From NCBI GenBank assembly GCA_037042915.1, contig CM073202.1, positions 248,001-312,000 of the forward strand: DNA of 64,000 nt, given 5' to 3'. The number at the start of each line of letters is the position of its first letter. The stretch's first letter is position 1. This DNA is from Auricularia sp. M13. Lineage: Eukaryota; Basidiomycota; Agaricomycetes; Auriculariales; Auriculariaceae. Shown here in pieces: positions 59,606 through 64,000 of this stretch. A program made the position numbers and the translations under genes. The notes beneath the pieces are model-generated. The model saw nothing but the letters and a program-made list of their open reading frames with translations, was not told the DNA's origin and searched no databases.

Positions 59606-60069
59606 AGTATTTGTTTATTTTATCGAATCCCGGGCACAGGCCTAGTCACAACACTTTCACTGGTTGAACAGCTTGCATTTCCAAAGACCCAGCACATGTT
59701 GAATATGAGGCTGGGAAGTCTTTAGTAATCTTGGCCGCGAGGTTGGCGGGGGTTACAACCTGTGACTTGGGATAGCCTCTGCCGGTCGTACTCGTCATAT
59801 CCCGCACTCCAGAGAGGCGGGATACTCGGTACCGATGGCAGGAAACTGACTGCGGCGGCGCGCTATCCTGCAGCCAGGGCACACGCGCCGCGCCGGCATC
59901 CTCAACTCCTTCGGTCCCGAGATATCCACAGCTCGAAGGACGCACGTCCCAGTTCCGAGAGCGGACGCGCGTTGCCGGCCGGCTCGCGATCCAGAACCAA
60001 TGCAGGAGTTTCAGCTCCTTCGCGGCAAGGGCGCATCATTGGGCCGAGCCGCGCACCATCTTTACCACT

Positions 60070-60142
60070 GGCTCTTTGGTTCAGTGGTTAATTTACTGGA
60101 TTAGTGTTAATGTGTCATTGGTTCGATTCTGAGCTGGGATGG
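60070..60142 (+). repeat. Second tRNA-like sequence
   Basis: TGGTTCAGTGGTTA (A-box) and GGTTCGATTCT (B-box) have normal tRNA spacing and are followed by a run of six Ts. Acceptor pairing fails, so it is a relic or a SINE promoter and not a gene. Confidence 0.4.
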
Positions 60143-60797
60143 TTTTTTATTGCGAATCCGAACAAGTTGTATCACACTCTCAAATGCCGCGCACACCCAT
60201 CCTAGTTCTCGGGTAAGCAAGAACTGGATAATTGTTAGTAGGCGGCAAGGTGAGAGCGGGCGTTACATTTTGCGCAGTTCTCGCGATTGCGACTTCGAGA
60301 TCGGCCTGCAAACCAAGACCGCCGAGCTCGAGGCGCGGCAAGCGCGCACAGCTGAAGGGCGCGTAAGTGGTCCGGTACAAAAGTCTCTGGTCTGTTTTCA
60401 GCGGCGCCGGTGTCTCTGTTGCAAGCGCACGATATCGTGGATAATGGTCTAAGCACATGAAGTCGTCAACAAACAAGCAAAGCAGACAACGCAAATCGAC
60501 TGATACATATCAAAAGCTCTCGGTGAGCGCGTCTCAGAGCGAGCTCCGTATGCTGATTGAATTTTATTTGTGAGCTCTAGATGAGATACGGTCAGAAACG
60601 ACTTGCACAAAAATGGTTTCAGTTTTGAATGAAAATGATACGCACGTGTAGCCCTCATGCGCGCACATAGGCTGATATAGTTTGCGTCGTAGATAATTAA
60701 GCGGGTCGACGGCAGGACAAGAGTCTTGCCCGGCCATCCCCGGCCAACGAGCAAAGCGACTTCGCGCCTGCGGACTCGATCTCGCAGCCTCCAAACG

Positions 60798-61256
60798 TCT
60801 GGAGAAGGTTGTAGGTGTACGACTCGATGCACAGCGCCGCGCCCTGGGCAGAAAAAGGTCAGGTTCACATTGATCGCGCGGAAGTACTCACCCGTCCCGA
60901 CTTTGACGACGCGTTGTCAGAATTGAAAATGAAGGGTATGTCCTTGAAGCTCTCTTTCTCGCGAAAAACGCTGAAATAGATCTTGTTGCGGATTATTTGG
61001 AGGTGGGGAGGAGAGAAGAGTATCGCGACTGGCCGTCCCCGACCGTTTCCTCCAAACGTTTCGCGGAGCTCGTGGGTGCAGGATCTGATCGTTTTGTGCA
61101 GCCTTCGGTAAGAAATTCGTGGCAAGTCCTTAGTGCGCTACTTACTCATGTACTTCTCAGCCTCAGCAGCTAGCGGCCTCTGGATGCGATTCGAGATGCC
61201 TAGAGCACAGGTAAGCACCGCGGAGAGCTCGAACTTGCCGAGGATGTTGTTGTCTC
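60798..61256 (-). pseudogene. HSP70 C-terminal fragments
   Basis: On the minus strand 61218-61256 encodes RDNNILGKFELSA, the signature that opens the HSP70 substrate-binding region. Position 61148-61171 encodes AEAEKYM. Position 60798-60846 encodes ALCIESYTYNL, matching the LESYTYNL of the HSP70 lid. The intervening domain parts are missing or replaced: between the first two blocks only about 50 bp remains, and about 300 bp of unrelated sequence lies before the last. Splice-like sites exist, but no assembly restores an HSP70 domain, so this is a degraded, rearranged piece. What the surrounding open stretches (61377-61748) encode I cannot say. Confidence 0.55.
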
Positions 61257-62096
61257 TGGTGCGTTAGTTCAAGTGCTCATTTTGCGCGCGATACTCATCC
61301 AGTCGTCAGACACTCGCGGAAAATGGAGGGAAGATGCGTTTATTGGACGTCAGTGAGGTAAGTACAGAATATTTACCTATTTTTCACATTCCCGAGCCTC
61401 GAGTTCGTCGCAGGAGACGGCAGCGAGCCCCGTACCACTGCTGGCCTGACCTGCTCGTCGTGCTGCACGATGATCACGCAGAGAGGGTCCAATCACGAAT
61501 GTGGGCAGGCATCGTGAGATCGCGTCGAGGACGTTGCAAGTCGAGAAAGCGAAGACGTACCTGTTTTTGATATATCTGGAGAGTGGCGGATCGAGATAGA
61601 CGTCGTGCGAAGGACTTGAGCTCGACGTTGTGGACGTCGAGCTGGGAATCTGCGAGTCGGTAACTATCAGATAGACGAAGTGGGTGGGCCAGACGGCAGT
61701 GAGCCTGTGACCGTGCAGGACAGCATACTCGCCTTGGACAGCGAGCACGTCGTGAATTGAGACGTGCTCGAGGTCGTACTCGACACGTCATCTGACGTGC
61801 ACTCGACAACGACGTCATTGAGACACGACATGTGTACTGCAGAGAGACGTGCCGGGATGTCGAGAGGTCGAGAGGTCAAGTCTGGGTGGCGCGGCGGGCT
61901 GGCACCCGCCCCGCGCTGGATTCGTGTCGAGTGTCGAGGTGGTCCGTCGGAGCGCGAAAGGACCTTGTCGCTCGCCTCGCCAGCAGCTTCTGGGATTTTT
62001 ATCCCTTTTTCTAATCACCCACACGACCTGGCACCAGGCGCACGCACACTCGCTGGCCGTGCCCGTGGAATCTGAGCCCCCTGGATCCTCGTATTC

Positions 62097-62414
62097 ATGT
62101 CCGCTGCCGCGAAAGCCAAGGGCAAGCAGCCCCCGGCGCAAGGACCAGCCGCGTCGACGCCCGCGCCGTCCCAACCGCTCCCAGCGCCGCCGCCGACGCC
62201 CGAGCCAGTCGCTGCGCTGAACGGCAAGAAGAAGAAAAAGAAGAAGGGACAAGCCAAGGCCGGCGCGACCCAGACGGACCTGCCCGCGCCGCGCACTTGC
62301 ATTTGCATTTGCACCGGCACCGGCACCGGCACCGGCGCTTGCATTTGCACCGGCGCGCCGCGCACTCGCCGGCATGCCGCTAGCACTCCAGATCGGTCTC
62401 CAACTCAGCCGTAA
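62097..62414 (+). CDS. Short lysine/proline/alanine-rich ORF, possibly a truncated gene
   Basis: The ATG at 62097 opens 105 codons. Residues 1-65 look like a real, low-complexity N-terminus: KAKGKQPPAQGP, a proline/alanine stretch and NGKKKKKKKGQ. Residues 66-90 are encoded by GCACCG and TTGCATTTGCA tandem repeats (62295-62355), which yield alternating CTGTGTG and ICIC residues and look like repeat expansion and not selected protein. A stop follows soon after. It may be the surviving 5' end of a gene. No domain is recognised. Confidence 0.35.
   Translation: MSAAAKAKGKQPPAQGPAASTPAPSQPLPAPPPTPEPVAALNGKKKKKKKGQAKAGATQTDLPAPRTCICICTGTGTGTGACICTGAPRTRRHAASTPDRSPTQP
62295..62360. repeat. (GCACCG)n and TTGCAT simple repeats
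   Basis: TTGCATTTGCA blocks flank four tandem GGCACC units, within the short lysine-rich frame. Confidence 0.85.
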
Positions 62415-62762
62415 AGCCCTGCTCTCTCACTGATACCTCTCATAAGTAGGGGCCCCTAGAGAGTGAGGGTACCCCCAGTGTGGGGGGTTTGCCCCAGAAA
62501 CTACATCCTTAGGATATCCGTAAGTTTCCGCAAAGGCTTGTGCCACCTTGCAGCGCATTGCCAGCCGTCGCAAGATCTTCGTGAGAGTTCGGACGGTCTT
62601 GAAAGGCAGATAATCCTTGTATGTACCTTGCACTGCATGATAATAATATGAGAAGAATTGTACTGCATTACAGTCTCTTTATGATGCTTACATTTGCATT
62701 GTCGTCGCTCTTTTGCACGCACAGACGTCCTGAAACGCGTGTAATGGCTACTGAAAAAAAGT
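62415..62762. other. Intergenic, no gene
   Basis: It starts with GGGGCCCC and GGGTACCCCC palindromic runs similar in style to those at 47.2 kb; nothing coding is seen. Confidence 0.4.
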
Positions 62763-64000
62763 TCATACAAAGAAATCTAGGTCATATAGATCGTCTTCCA
62801 TGGCCATGTCGTCCTCCTCCGACTCAATATCCGAGTTGTTGTCTTCGTCCGATGCCTCTGTCCCACGAGAGGGCTCGTCCATATCATCGTCCGGTGCTTC
62901 TTCGTTAGCGGTTGGATCCTCAGGCTGCTGTTCTGTCAGTGGAAGCACGTTGTCCGCCGGATCATTGACCGCCAACTCGTCCGCGACGGCGGTCCTCCGT
63001 ACAGTACTCGCCACCTGAACATGAGCTCCTGTGAGTGATGTGTGTCCGATGCCGCCGCCTCTATATCGCATAAAGAGGTCGCGATCGGACCAGCTGCAGG
63101 ACTGCTCAGCGGAAGAGAGCTCAAGTAGTGGCCCACATACCGCATCACGTAGTACCATTTCCAGTTCTCTGGCTGCTTTCCAAGACTGACGGACAAGCGG
63201 CGCGTCTCATGGGCGAATGCGGGTACTATGTGGCAGGCCCTGAGGATGTGACGAGGGTCGACAAAGCCATACTCGTTCTCGCTGTCCCAGCCGAGACGTG
63301 TTAGGCGAGGGGGACCATTACGTTCGCAGGCGGTGAGATCTCGACCAAACCAGCGCACGTGAAGAAACACAAGCCGTTGAGGTGCTGCTGGCGAGCCTCG
63401 AATGGTGTGGTACGCTTTGACATGGTATATGCCAAGTACCCGAGCGTACCAGTAAGGGTGCCCGTCCTGGGAGTCTTCCTCGTGCGACCGAAGCATAACA
63501 TCGCACCGGTCGGTATGGCTGCGAATGAAGTCCTCGCCTTGCCGTACATCGTACGTTGTGTACTTGATGTGCAGGTCGTGATGTTCGTACATCTGCCGAT
63601 CCACGATCACGACTTGTGCGCGCTCCTGATCTGAATATGCTGTCTCGTCGCCGTTATATTCGGCGTTGAGTAGCCTTCCGAGCAGGTGATTCCGCAACTT
63701 GGTTGTAAATCCCTGCCCGGCATAAGTTACGGAACAACATCCTCAATCGCCAGCGCACCTCAACTGCTCGTTGACCGGCGCGCTTCTTGACCCAATCACC
63801 GATAATTTCGAACTCTTTCTCCCGGAGAGATACGCTGTACGTTAGCCCCCCCTCTTCGGAGTCGGGTAGGGGAACTGAATCGGCCTTGAGTAGTGGTGCC
63901 AGGCTGCGTTCCACGCGAGCAACAATCCTTGCGGTGTTTGACTGAATGCGCTCCATCTCACCCATCTGCGAGGTTGCGTCGCGCTTATTGCTGCGCCGGT
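62763..64000 (-). CDS. Plavaka-type transposase, C-terminal part (runs off the window)
   Basis: Three exon pieces: 63759-64000 (open to the edge), 63141-63712 and 62763-63093, with introns of 46 and 47 nt. Phases agree, giving about 380 visible residues. Diagnostic blocks are KLRNHLLGRL, YTTYDVRQGEDFI, HPYWYARVLGIYH, FLHVRWFGRD, YGFVDPRHILRACHIVPAFAH, WKWYYV and SDRDLFMRYRGGGIGH. These I know as the C-terminal part of the Plavaka transposases that are abundant in agaricomycetes. The tail is acidic (SDEDNNSDIESEEDD). The catalytic core lies beyond 64000, so integrity cannot be judged. The family name is from memory and not from a search. Confidence 0.8.

Overview
The window looks like nuclear DNA of a filamentous basidiomycete, most likely an agaricomycete. 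Coding exons are GC-rich and are broken by short introns, mostly 45-73 nt, with GTRNGT donors and CTRAC-type branch sites. Several proteins belong to families expanded in mushrooms (DUF4470/MYND, F-box/leucine-rich, tyrosine-kinase-like kinases, Plavaka transposases). There is no operon structure, CRISPR or Shine-Dalgarno site. All exon models were assembled by reading splice signals and keeping the frame open; none was confirmed by RNA or a database search.

Layout. 0-10.3 kb is the gene-dense part: a DUF4470/MYND protein (5' end outside the window), a convergent F-box protein, a small cysteine-rich secreted protein, a nine-exon ZIP zinc transporter and a small hydrophilic protein. 10.8-17.7 kb holds a 284-bp MITE and a TetX-like FAD monooxygenase (copy A). 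The upstream flank of copy A is split by a 5'-truncated LINE, which itself carries a 655-bp hAT-type insertion. 17.9-19.3 kb is a decayed duplicate of the F-box gene. 20.8-23.9 kb is a young non-autonomous LTR element with apparently identical 354-bp LTRs. 24-31 kb is mostly gene-free and contains decayed repeats and an array of GAAACACRTG motifs. 31.4-32.7 kb is a bHLH transcription factor gene. 33-41 kb is gene-poor and holds another hAT-type MITE and an inverted partner of the 24-25 kb repeat. 41.2-42.9 kb is the second, intact copy of the monooxygenase (copy B) in inverted orientation. 44-46.3 kb has a protein kinase-WD40 fusion gene whose 3' end abuts a fragment of a second bHLH-like gene. 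50-57.4 kb carries two co-oriented genes (441 and 1492 codons) that I read as one agaricomycete-type multicopy element or lineage-specific gene pair. 57.5-62 kb is repeat-rich, with tRNA-like sequences and HSP70 fragments. A Plavaka-type transposase C-terminus runs off the right edge.

How it fits together. The window is a small host-gene block followed by an accessory region shaped by transposons. The duplicated monooxygenase segment gives an empty reference site (copy B) for the LINE in copy A, so the order duplication, then LINE, then hAT insertion can be read directly. The bHLH protein carries the H-E-R residues of CACGTG binders, and the motif array 0.6-1.5 kb upstream of its gene contains CACGTG cores, which suggests possible self-regulation.
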